From contig DRKH01000037.1 in NCBI GenBank assembly GCA_011051825.1, forward strand, positions 1-5,024: 5,024 bases of DNA, read 5' to 3'. The notes under the pieces are model-generated. The model searched no databases and had not been told where the DNA came from. It worked only from the letters and a program-made list of their open reading frames with translations. A program made the position numbers and the translations under genes. This document shows positions 1 through 5,024 of the stretch, piece after piece (positions within the stretch are counted from its first letter, which is position 1; each line of letters starts with the position of its first letter). Origin of the DNA: Desulfobulbus sp. (GTDB taxonomy: Bacteria > Desulfobacterota > Desulfobulbia > Desulfobulbales > Desulfobulbaceae).

Positions 1-42
1 TGGAAAGAGCACCCGCAAACGACAGTCATTTTTCTATGCGGG

Positions 43-86
43 ATCCGCTGCAGCAATAAAATTGCAAAAGCGGAATAACAGCGGAT
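43..86. repeat. 8-bp perfect inverted repeat upstream of the operon
   Basis: ATCCGCTG at 43-50 is the exact reverse complement of CAGCGGAT at 79-86, with a 28-nt loop. The left arm overlaps an 8-bp palindrome, GCTGCAGC (47-54). It lies about 30 bp upstream of a candidate promoter, so it could be a regulator binding site. It could also be the end of an upstream gene's 3' structure. The downstream TTTCATTTTCC is only weakly like a terminator tract, and the long loop argues against an intrinsic terminator. Confidence 0.3.
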
Positions 87-100
87 TTCATTTTCCTTTC

Positions 101-127
101 TTGCTATTCCAATTCTTATGATATACT
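101..127 (+). promoter_or_regulatory. Possible sigma-70-like promoter for the wsp operon
   Basis: TTGCTA (101-106, 4 of 6 to TTGACA) is followed after 15 nt by TATACT (122-127, 5 of 6 to TATAAT). An overlapping TATGAT (117-122) is a second -10-like hexamer. Transcription would begin near 134, giving a leader of about 90 nt before the preferred wspA start at 225. The spacer is shorter than the ideal 17 nt and the assignment is by eye. No sigma-54 or sigma-28 type element with correct spacing was seen in 1-143. Confidence 0.35.
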
Positions 128-224
128 GGAAACCGAAATAAAGATGTACTCAGGCCGCCATGCTCCGGGCGAAGGTCCACAGTTTTCCGGCCCTGATCCT
201 AATGTGTTACAAAAAGAGAAAGAG

Positions 225-1868
225 ATGATGATCCTCCAATTTACCAAGAATATCAGCGTTCGCTGGCGCCTGCTGTTTTTTATTTCTTTTTTACTCCTGC
301 TCCTCTTTGCCTCGGGGGCAGGCGGTCTTCTGGGTATGCGAAGTACCAAACAGTCCCTGTCCAGGGTGTACGAGAACCATGTCAAACCCATGGAACAGCT
401 GCGGCTGATCAACGAGCTGTTTAAATTCAATGTCACCGGCACGGTGGAAAGGCTCCTGTACGAACAGATAACCGAAGAAGATGCAACAAAACGAGTTGTC
501 AAGGCAGCTGCTCTCTTTGATGAGAAATTATCGGCGCTCCAGCAGGAAAGCATGTCAAATACCGGTGACGATGTCGACTGGTTCACCCCGTCCAAGCCCC
601 TGTTCATGCAAGCCAGGACACTCATCAAGGATCTTATTACCGCCCTCCAGAATCAGGATATCGACAAAATCGACAGTCTGTTTGCCGAGCAGCTGGAACC
701 CTTTGAGCAGGAATTCGAAACCAGGGTCAACGCCCTGATTCTGGATCGGGTAACAACGGTCCGAGAGCAATATCTCCAGGCAGAACGTCGATATGCACTT
801 TCCATACGTGCCTTTATGGCAACCATTGCCGCCGGACTCCTCATCGGCCTCCTGGCCGGTTTTTTATTAATGCGCTCCATAGAAGAACCTCTGGCCAGAC
901 TCACCAAGGCCTTACACATTGTTATGCAGGGTGACCTCACCTATAAGCTTGATTACAAGAGCCAGGACGAGTTCGGCGTCCTTATAGACGGATTCAATCA
1001 GATGGCCGGTTATCTTGCCGAGCTGGTCAGCCAGATTCAGCACGCCGGTATCCAGGTAACCAGCTCGATCACCGAACTCGCCGCCACCAGCAAGCAACAG
1101 GAAGCCACGGCCAACGAACATGCAGCCACGGCCAGCGGAATTGCCGCCTCCACCACCGAGATTGCCGCCACCTCGGCAAGCCTGATGACCACAATGAAAA
1201 GCGTCAACAGCCTGACGAAAAATGCCGCTTACGCAGCCGAGAACGGTCACGCCGGGTTGAGCCATATCGACAAAACCATGGTGAAAATGCAAGACGCGAC
1301 CGGCGCAATTGTCGACAAGCTCTCCATCCTCAGTGAAAGGGCAACCGATATCGCAAGTGTGGTCAAGACCATTAACAAAGTGGCCGACCAGACCAACCTG
1401 CTCTCCTTAAACGCCGCCATTGAAGCGGAAAAGGCCGGAGAATACGGGACCGGATTTGCGGTTGTCGCCACAGAGATCCGCCGACTTGCCGACCAGACGG
1501 CGGTGGCCACCTATGATATTGAACAGATGGTCCAGGGGGTACAGTCCGCTGTTTCTTCAGCAGTAATGGCCATTGACAAATTTGCCGAAGATGTACGGGT
1601 CAGCGTCTCCGATATCCAGGATGGCGGAGAACGGATTGAAGGGGTTATCGAGCACGTACAGGTCCTCAGACCACAGATTGCCAGCATCAGTGAGGGTATC
1701 AAGGCCCAGTCCCTGGGAGCAAAACAGATCAGCGAATCCACAAGCCAGCTCAATGAAGCGGCCCAGCATTCCGCCGAATCAATCAGCCAGATGAGCATAA
1801 CCATTGAACAGCTGCAGCAGGCCGCCCAGGGCCTGCAGGAGGCGGTTTCACGGTTCAAGGTCACCTGA
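225..1868 (+). CDS. wspA: WspA-like methyl-accepting chemoreceptor (transmembrane)
   Basis: Inner-membrane receptor that senses an envelope or surface-contact signal and controls the WspE kinase. From Met at 225 it is 547 aa: TM1 about 16-37, a mostly helical periplasmic region 38-194 resembling a four-helix-bundle (4HB_MCP) sensor, TM2 about 195-216, HAMP about 217-269, then a long cytoplasmic signalling hairpin to the C-terminus. The hairpin tip carries QTNLLSLNAAIEAEKAGE followed by YGTGFAVVATEIRRLADQT, which I recognise as very close to Pseudomonas WspA. The reading frame stays open up to an ATG at 144, but those 27 extra residues are hydrophilic and unlike any MCP. The ATG at 225 (or 228) follows a purine-rich run, 211-224, that can serve as a ribosome site, and it gives a family-typical length. 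There is no C-terminal NWxxF-type CheR-tethering peptide; the protein ends FKVT. One tip residue departs from the family: Thr409 (codon 1449-1451) where Arg is normal. The family call is firm; the exact start is less so. Confidence 0.92.
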   Translation: MMILQFTKNISVRWRLLFFISFLLLLLFASGAGGLLGMRSTKQSLSRVYENHVKPMEQLRLINELFKFNVTGTVERLLYEQITEEDATKRVVKAAALFDEKLSALQQESMSNTGDDVDWFTPSKPLFMQARTLIKDLITALQNQDIDKIDSLFAEQLEPFEQEFETRVNALILDRVTTVREQYLQAERRYALSIRAFMATIAAGLLIGLLAGFLLMRSIEEPLARLTKALHIVMQGDLTYKLDYKSQDEFGVLIDGFNQMAGYLAELVSQIQHAGIQVTSSITELAATSKQQEATANEHAATASGIAASTTEIAATSASLMTTMKSVNSLTKNAAYAAENGHAGLSHIDKTMVKMQDATGAIVDKLSILSERATDIASVVKTINKVADQTNLLSLNAAIEAEKAGEYGTGFAVVATEIRRLADQTAVATYDIEQMVQGVQSAVSSAVMAIDKFAEDVRVSVSDIQDGGERIEGVIEHVQVLRPQIASISEGIKAQSLGAKQISESTSQLNEAAQHSAESISQMSITIEQLQQAAQGLQEAVSRFKVT

Positions 1869-1881
1869 ACGGGAATAAACC

Positions 1882-2331
1882 ATGCTTCTTCTGCTCTTTG
1901 AAACCGGCAATGGCCGATTTGCCCTGGACTCCAGTGAAGTTGTTGAAATAATTCCACTGCTCAAACTAAAAAAAATACCCTCGTCACCGGGGTACATCTC
2001 CGGGATTATCAACTATCACAGTGAGGCTGTCCCGATCCTGGATCTCTGCGCCCTTACCGAGGGCATTCCCTGTAAAAAGGTGTACTCAACCCGCATTATC
2101 CTGGTGTACTATCCCCTGACCGACGGGGGAAAAAAGCTGATCGGCCTGATCGCTGAGAAAGTCACCGATGTGGTCAGGAGCCAGCTGAGAGAGAAACAGA
2201 GTTCCGGCGTCTTTATCGACGAGGCATTGAATGCCAATATTAGTCAATCGGGCAGCGAAGAGATGGTTCAGTGGTTTGACGTAGCGCAGATGATCCCCCG
2301 AGAAGCCATGCAGAATATCTTCCACCTTTAG
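1882..2331 (+). CDS. wspB: WspB-like CheW-type coupling protein
   Basis: Cytoplasmic single-domain adaptor of 149 aa that would link the WspA receptor to the WspE kinase. The CheW fold can be followed: the N-terminal strand and FALDSSEVVEII (13-24), LKKIPSSPGYISGIINY (29-45), the VPILDL strand (50-55), then STRIILVYY (69-77) and a C-terminal half ending in NIFHL. A short N-terminus starting MLLLLFE and the STR-I-LV segment fit WspB better than the flagellar CheW. The ATG is 13 nt after the wspA stop, with a weak GGGA (1871-1874) as ribosome site. Oddity: the usual Arg-Gly after the asparagine of the N-x-RG motif is His46-Ser47 here, so an interface residue important in classical CheW is missing. 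An alternative reading is a generic CheW-like protein, but the operon position supports WspB. Confidence 0.88.
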   Translation: MLLLLFETGNGRFALDSSEVVEIIPLLKLKKIPSSPGYISGIINYHSEAVPILDLCALTEGIPCKKVYSTRIILVYYPLTDGGKKLIGLIAEKVTDVVRSQLREKQSSGVFIDEALNANISQSGSEEMVQWFDVAQMIPREAMQNIFHL

Positions 2332-2367
2332 CCTCTGTATGTGTAACCCGTGCGTCAACCAGGAAAT

Positions 2368-2483
2368 ATGGCGGCATGATCGGTGTGCATTGCCGCCTGC
2401 AGCCGCAGGCAACAACAGTTTCTCCGGAGTGGGATTCCACCTCCGGATACACTCCGGCATGGAGTGCTGATGAGCACATTCCA
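2368..2483 (+). promoter_or_regulatory. Structured leader of wspC with competing hairpins
   Basis: The 152-nt gap before wspC is the only sizeable spacer in an otherwise tight operon, and it can fold into a chain of hairpins. GGCGGCA (2370-2376) pairs with TGCCGCC (2391-2397). GCCTGC (2395-2400) pairs with GCAGGC (2405-2410) over a 4-nt loop. TCCGGAG (2423-2429) pairs with CTCCGGA (2441-2447), extended inward by TGG/CCA with one bulged C. CACTCC (2450-2455) pairs with GGAGTG (2461-2466). The first two share 2395-2397. ACTCCGG (2451-2457) can instead pair with CCGGAGT (2424-2430), which excludes both later hairpins. The last hairpin buries GGAG (2461-2464), the best ribosome site near wspC. 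This suggests translational control, but no known riboswitch class is recognised. The region could also just code for an N-terminal extension starting at ATG 2376. Confidence 0.4.
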
Positions 2484-2487
2484 ATGA
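2470..2487 (+). other. Five-codon upstream ORF coupled to the wspC start
   Basis: ATG at 2470 has GGAG (2461-2464) at an ideal 5-nt spacing and encodes MSTFQ before a TGA at 2485-2487. That stop overlaps the wspC ATG (2484-2486) as ATGA, the same junction type seen between wspD and wspE. The wspC ATG itself has no ribosome site at proper distance, so ribosomes may load at 2470, terminate and restart at 2484. A similar three-codon ORF (ATG 2368, stop 2377-2379) overlaps the ATG at 2376. Whether either is translated is inference; chance or a small frameshift near the wspC start are alternatives. Confidence 0.3.
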
Positions 2488-3749
2488 ATTCCGCCACACA
2501 GAAAATCGTCGACCTGCTTGAGCAGTCCATTGGCCTGAATGTTGACACCGTCAGCGATTCCACTTTCAGGCAGGCCATTCAACATCGCATGGACGCCCTC
2601 CGTGTTGAGGATGTTGACAGCTATGCTCAACAGGTTGCAACCTCGGCCGATGAGCTGGGCTGTCTTACCGAAGAAGTCGTTGTCCCCGAAACCTGGTTTT
2701 TTCGGCACAAGGAATCCTTCAACATCCTGACGGAACGGATACTGAAGGCGCAAGAACGCAGCCGGCATTTTCTATTCAGAATCCTGAGCCTGCCCTGCTC
2801 AACCGGAGAGGAACCCTATTCCGTCATCATGGCCCTGCTGCAGGCCGGAATCAACCTGAACCACGTCTACATAAAAGCCGTAGACATCAGTGAGCGGGCC
2901 CTCGCCATTGCCCGGCGGGGTGTCTATGGGAAGAACTCCTTCCGCTCCACCGATCTTTCCTTCCGTGACATCTTTTTTACCCCGGTGGACAAGGAATTCG
3001 TCATTCGGGAATCCATCCGGGCAAAGGTGCACTTTGCCCGGGGCAATATCACGGATGCCTCCTTTACCGAGTCCCTGGGACATTTTGATATAATTTTCTG
3101 CCGGAACATTCTCATCTATTTCAGTCCGGAAACCCAGCAGAAAGTCATTGACGACCTCTACACCATGCTCGTCCCCGGCGGCATACTGTTCACCGGTCAC
3201 GCCGAGGCAAACCTGTTTCTCGACAGCAGATTCCTCCGTTGTAGCCGCGCTGATTCCTTTGCCTTCCACAAGAAGGATAAGGAGGTTGTCGTTGAAACAT
3301 GCCCGGAACCCGGCACTGCGCACCACGGGATGTTGCTGCCGGCAGAGCCGGACAGGATCTTGACGGATCTACGGCCGCAGGCTGTACAACCACCCCCGGA
3401 GCCCTCCCCTCCCCCCTCCTTGCCGCCGACCGAGAACGATGATGACATGTTTGAAACAGTGTTACTCATGGCCGACACAGGAAAACTCGAACAGGCCGCT
3501 GAAGCCTGTGAGCAACACCTGCAGAACTCCGGACCTTCAAGCCGCTGGTATTACCTGCTTGGGGTTATCCGTGACAGCCTGGGGCAGCCGGAAGCAGCGG
3601 TCGAACTCCTGCGCAAAGCCCTGTATCTCGACCCGGAGCACGAGGAAAGTCTGTTTTTATTGTCTCTTTTGGCTGAGCAGACAGGAGAGCATGCCAGGGC
3701 GGTAAACTACAGAAGACGAGTTCGAAAAATCCAGCAAAGAGAGGAGTAA
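2484..3749 (+). CDS. wspC: WspC-like CheR methyltransferase with C-terminal TPRs
   Basis: SAM-dependent protein-glutamate O-methyltransferase that would methylate the WspA signalling helices. From Met at 2484 it has 421 aa. A helical CheR N-domain (about 1-65) is followed by PETWFFR (68-74), the CheR-type receptor-binding segment. The Rossmann methyltransferase core has SAM motif I, LSLPCSTGEEPYS (101-113), acidic Asp134 in AVDIS, FCRNILIYF (205-213) and PGGILFTGHAE (231-241). A proline-rich linker (about 303-317) leads to a C-terminal region of two to three TPR repeats (about 322-418). This CheR-linker-TPR build and length are those of WspC. The frame is open back to ATG 2376, which has AGGAA 10 nt upstream and would add 36 residues with no CheR similarity. 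I prefer 2484 because the family N-terminus begins there. The TPRs probably provide the receptor or partner docking that the missing receptor pentapeptide would otherwise give. Confidence 0.92.
   Translation: MNSATQKIVDLLEQSIGLNVDTVSDSTFRQAIQHRMDALRVEDVDSYAQQVATSADELGCLTEEVVVPETWFFRHKESFNILTERILKAQERSRHFLFRILSLPCSTGEEPYSVIMALLQAGINLNHVYIKAVDISERALAIARRGVYGKNSFRSTDLSFRDIFFTPVDKEFVIRESIRAKVHFARGNITDASFTESLGHFDIIFCRNILIYFSPETQQKVIDDLYTMLVPGGILFTGHAEANLFLDSRFLRCSRADSFAFHKKDKEVVVETCPEPGTAHHGMLLPAEPDRILTDLRPQAVQPPPEPSPPPSLPPTENDDDMFETVLLMADTGKLEQAAEACEQHLQNSGPSSRWYYLLGVIRDSLGQPEAAVELLRKALYLDPEHEESLFLLSLLAEQTGEHARAVNYRRRVRKIQQREE
3393..3416 (-). other. Potential G-quadruplex motif on the minus strand inside wspC
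   Basis: The plus strand has C-runs of 5 (3393-3397), 3 (3402-3404), 4 (3406-3409) and 6 (3411-3416), separated by GGAG, T and T. On the minus (template) strand this reads G6-A-G4-A-G3-CTCC-G5, meeting the usual G3+ with 1-7 nt loop rule. It encodes the proline-rich linker between the methyltransferase and TPR parts, so the C-runs are sufficiently explained by proline codons; any structural role is inference. Confidence 0.35.
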
Positions 3750-3751
3750 CG

Positions 3752-4441
3752 GTGTCAAAACAATCTGTCAGTCAAGAAAAACCGATTGGGGACTGCTGGA
3801 ACAGGATCGGGGTCTGGGGCGATAGCAGGGAACGCTGCCCGAAGCTTGCCGAAACGGGCCATTGCCGGAATTGTCACGTCTACTCCTATGCCGGTCGTCG
3901 TCTGCTGGAACGCCCCATCGAGGATGTTGATCGAGAAGAATGGACCGTAACCTTTGCCAGCCCGCCGGATAAAAAAGAGACAACCATCCATTCCGCTTTC
4001 ATCTTCCGTGCCGGCGGGGAATGGCTGGGGTTGCCGGCCCGGCTTATCCAGGAAGTCGTTGACATGGGCAAGATCCACAGCCTGCCCCACCGGGACAACA
4101 CGGTTCTGCGCGGTCTGGTCAATATCCGTGGCAAACTGGAAATCTGTTTTTCAATAGGAGCGGTCCTGGGTATCGACCGTTTTGAAAAACCTGTAATCAA
4201 AAAAAGATATATCTCCCCGGAACGGCTGGTTGTTGTGGCCAGCAAGGACCAGCGCATTGTCTTTCCGGTCAGCGAGGTATTCGGGACCTATCGCTACGCC
4301 GAGGGAATGCTGCAGCAACTGCCCATTACCGTGTCCGGGTCAAAGGCCGCATTCAGCAAGGGGATCCTCTGCGTCAACGATTTCGAGGTCGGCTTCCTGA
4401 ATGAGAAAATTCTCTTTGACACCATGATGAGGCATTTATGA
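3752..4441 (+). CDS. wspD: WspD-like CheW-domain coupling protein with Cys-rich N-terminus
   Basis: Second coupling protein of the operon, 229 aa, cytoplasmic, no signal peptide or membrane segment. The GTG start at 3752 follows GAGGAG (3741-3746) at 5-nt spacing and lies 2 nt after the wspC stop. Residues about 14-54 form a conserved-looking segment, DCWNRIGVWGD then CPKL and HCRNCHVY, with Cys15, Cys29, Cys38 and Cys41 (CX13CX8CX2C); this extension is characteristic of WspD as I know it. Residues about 80-229 are a CheW domain: AFIFRAGGEWLGLPARLIQEVV (82-103), then VLRGLVNIRGKLE (118-130), which keeps the Arg126-Gly127 pair lost in WspB, and LVVVASKDQRIVFPVSEVFG (159-178). The CheW half would bind WspE and/or WspA. 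The cysteines could bind a metal or form a redox site, but that is inference. CXXCH (38-42) looks like a haem-c site, yet nothing sends the protein to the periplasm. Confidence 0.9.
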   Translation: MSKQSVSQEKPIGDCWNRIGVWGDSRERCPKLAETGHCRNCHVYSYAGRRLLERPIEDVDREEWTVTFASPPDKKETTIHSAFIFRAGGEWLGLPARLIQEVVDMGKIHSLPHRDNTVLRGLVNIRGKLEICFSIGAVLGIDRFEKPVIKKRYISPERLVVVASKDQRIVFPVSEVFGTYRYAEGMLQQLPITVSGSKAAFSKGILCVNDFEVGFLNEKILFDTMMRHL

Positions 4442-5024
4442 GCACAGTCAACAAAGACCTGAGCGAGATGTCCATGGTCGAGCTTTTTCGCATGGAAGCG
4501 GAGAGCCACTGCTCCACTCTTGTTGATGAACTGCTGGTGCTGGAAAACAATCCTGCCGATCCGGATGCACTGGCAGCACTGATGCGGGCGGCACACTCCA
4601 TTAAAGGCGCGGCCCGCATCGTCAACTTCGACAGCCTCGTGGAACTGACCCATGCAATGGAAGATGTATTCAGTACCGCCCAGAATGGCGGGATCCGCCT
4701 CTGTTCCGCCGATATCGACATTCTGCTTGCCGGAGTAGACCTGCTGGGTGATATTGCCGGCATTCCCGAGGAACAACTGGCCGACCGAATTGCGGAACAG
4801 CATCAAAAAATTGATCAACTGGTCACCACCTTTCGCGGGCTGGCTGCGCCCGCCCCTGACACTACCGTCGCTGAGCGGACCGCCCCCGCTCCGGGAGAAG
4901 AGCCACCACCGACAGAGACCGACAACAGACCGGTAAAAGGGCTCTCGGGTGACCTGAGTGAGCTCTCCATGCTCGATCTTTTCCGACAGGAACTCGAAGA
5001 TCACAGTCGTACCCTTACCGACAA
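4438..5024 (+). CDS. wspE: WspE-like CheA-type hybrid histidine kinase (N-terminal part, cut by window edge)
   Basis: Kinase of the pathway; only about 195 codons are present. ATG 4438 overlaps the wspD stop (ATGA) and has GAGG (4429-4432) at 5-nt spacing. Residues about 8-110 are an HPt (P1) domain with the phospho-acceptor motif AAHSIKGAAR, His53 being the predicted phosphorylated residue, and MEDVF further on. A Pro/Ala/Glu-rich linker (about 136-170) follows. At residue 172 a second copy of the domain start appears: DLSELSMLDLFRQE matches DLSEMSMVELFRME of residues 7-20 at 10 of 14 positions, and the DNA matches at 33 of 42. The protein therefore seems to have tandem HPt domains, a duplication rather than the single P1 of classical CheA. 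The dimerisation, ATPase, CheW-like and receiver domains expected of WspE lie beyond the edge, so the hybrid nature is inferred from family and operon context. Confidence 0.9.
   Translation, partial: MSTVNKDLSEMSMVELFRMEAESHCSTLVDELLVLENNPADPDALAALMRAAHSIKGAARIVNFDSLVELTHAMEDVFSTAQNGGIRLCSADIDILLAGVDLLGDIAGIPEEQLADRIAEQHQKIDQLVTTFRGLAAPAPDTTVAERTAPAPGEEPPPTETDNRPVKGLSGDLSELSMLDLFRQELEDHSRTLTD
4456..5024 (+). repeat. Diverged tandem duplication of the HPt-coding start in wspE
   Basis: The 42 nt from 4456 and the 42 nt from 4951 are aligned without gaps and identical at 33 positions, in the same reading frame, 495 nt apart. Differences are partly synonymous (agc/agt, ttt/ttc, cgc/cga). The second unit is cut off by the window edge after 74 nt, before its histidine motif, so it cannot be seen whether the second HPt keeps its phospho-acceptor. 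Confidence 0.6.

Noticed and set aside
57..78. Sigma-28-like element (TAAA followed by GCGGAATAA)
   Set aside because: The two halves are only 9 nt apart, whereas about 15 nt is needed, and the -10 half matches poorly.
116..628. Open frame on the minus strand opposite the wspA start
   Set aside because: It has no recognisable domain or ribosome site, a low-complexity Ser/Arg-rich composition typical of antisense shadows, and lies opposite a strongly supported MCP gene.
2395..2427. Intrinsic terminator between wspB and wspC (GCCTGC/GCAGGC hairpin)
   Set aside because: The stem is only 6 bp and is followed by AACAACAGTTTCTCC, without a run of T, so termination is unlikely; attenuation remains conceivable.
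2376..2483. 36-residue N-terminal extension of WspC from ATG 2376
   Set aside because: AGGAA is 10 nt upstream, so it is possible, but the residues are unlike any CheR, the DNA is full of inverted repeats, and the family N-terminus aligns with Met at 2484. Kept as an alternative only.
3863..3877. CXXCH motif in WspD (HCRNCH) as a cytochrome c haem-attachment site
   Set aside because: The protein has no signal peptide or membrane anchor and carries a cytoplasmic CheW domain. Pseudomonas WspD, as I recall it, has Pro in place of the His. The motif is better read as part of the four-cysteine cluster.
4294..5004. Long minus-strand open frame (236 codons) opposite the end of wspD and the start of wspE
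   Set aside because: The plus strand here encodes a clear CheW C-terminus and an HPt domain with AAHSIKGAAR. The antisense product resembles no family I know, so it is treated as a codon-bias shadow.
1..5024. CRISPR array, tRNA or rRNA gene, insertion sequence or attachment site
   Set aside because: No regularly spaced repeats, cloverleaf-like or rRNA sequence, transposase or terminal inverted repeats with target duplications were seen; the window is almost fully occupied by the operon.

Overview
The window holds most of a Wsp-type chemosensory operon, read entirely on the + strand. In order it encodes a membrane chemoreceptor (WspA-like), a CheW-type coupling protein (WspB-like), a CheR methyltransferase with C-terminal TPRs (WspC-like), a second CheW-like protein with a cysteine-rich N-terminus (WspD-like), and the first ~195 codons of a CheA-type histidine kinase (WspE-like) that runs off the right edge. 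This gene order (MCP, CheW, CheR-TPR, CheW, CheA) and the sequence of the receptor tip match the wspABCDE arrangement known from Pseudomonas. There, surface contact drives WspE to phosphorylate WspR, a diguanylate cyclase, so that c-di-GMP rises and cells turn to biofilm growth. wspF (methylesterase) and wspR would be expected to the right of this window but cannot be seen.

Organism: the genes are moderately GC-rich, with mixed codon usage (many gcc, ctg and ctc codons alongside aaa, att and gat) and little of the extreme third-position GC of Pseudomonas. This is compatible with a Gram-negative bacterium outside Pseudomonas. A Desulfobacterota (deltaproteobacterial) origin is my guess from overall feel, not something the sequence proves.

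Layout: 1-224 is non-coding leader with an inverted repeat and a possible sigma-70-like promoter. wspA-like is at 225-1868 and wspB-like follows after 13 nt (1882-2331). A 152-nt gap (2332-2483) contains an unusual chain of competing hairpins and two very short ORFs, each with its stop overlapping the next ATG. wspC-like is at 2484-3749. wspD-like starts 2 nt after it with GTG (3752-4441), and wspE-like overlaps it by an ATGA junction (4438 to the edge). The tight spacing implies one transcript with translational coupling.

How the genes work together: WspA senses an envelope or surface signal and is coupled through WspB and WspD to the kinase WspE. WspC methylates WspA glutamates to tune its output. 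The points most worth a second look are the structured wspC leader, the start of a second HPt domain in the kinase, the cysteine cluster of WspD, the loss of the usual Arg-Gly pair in WspB, and an Arg-to-Thr change in the receptor tip.
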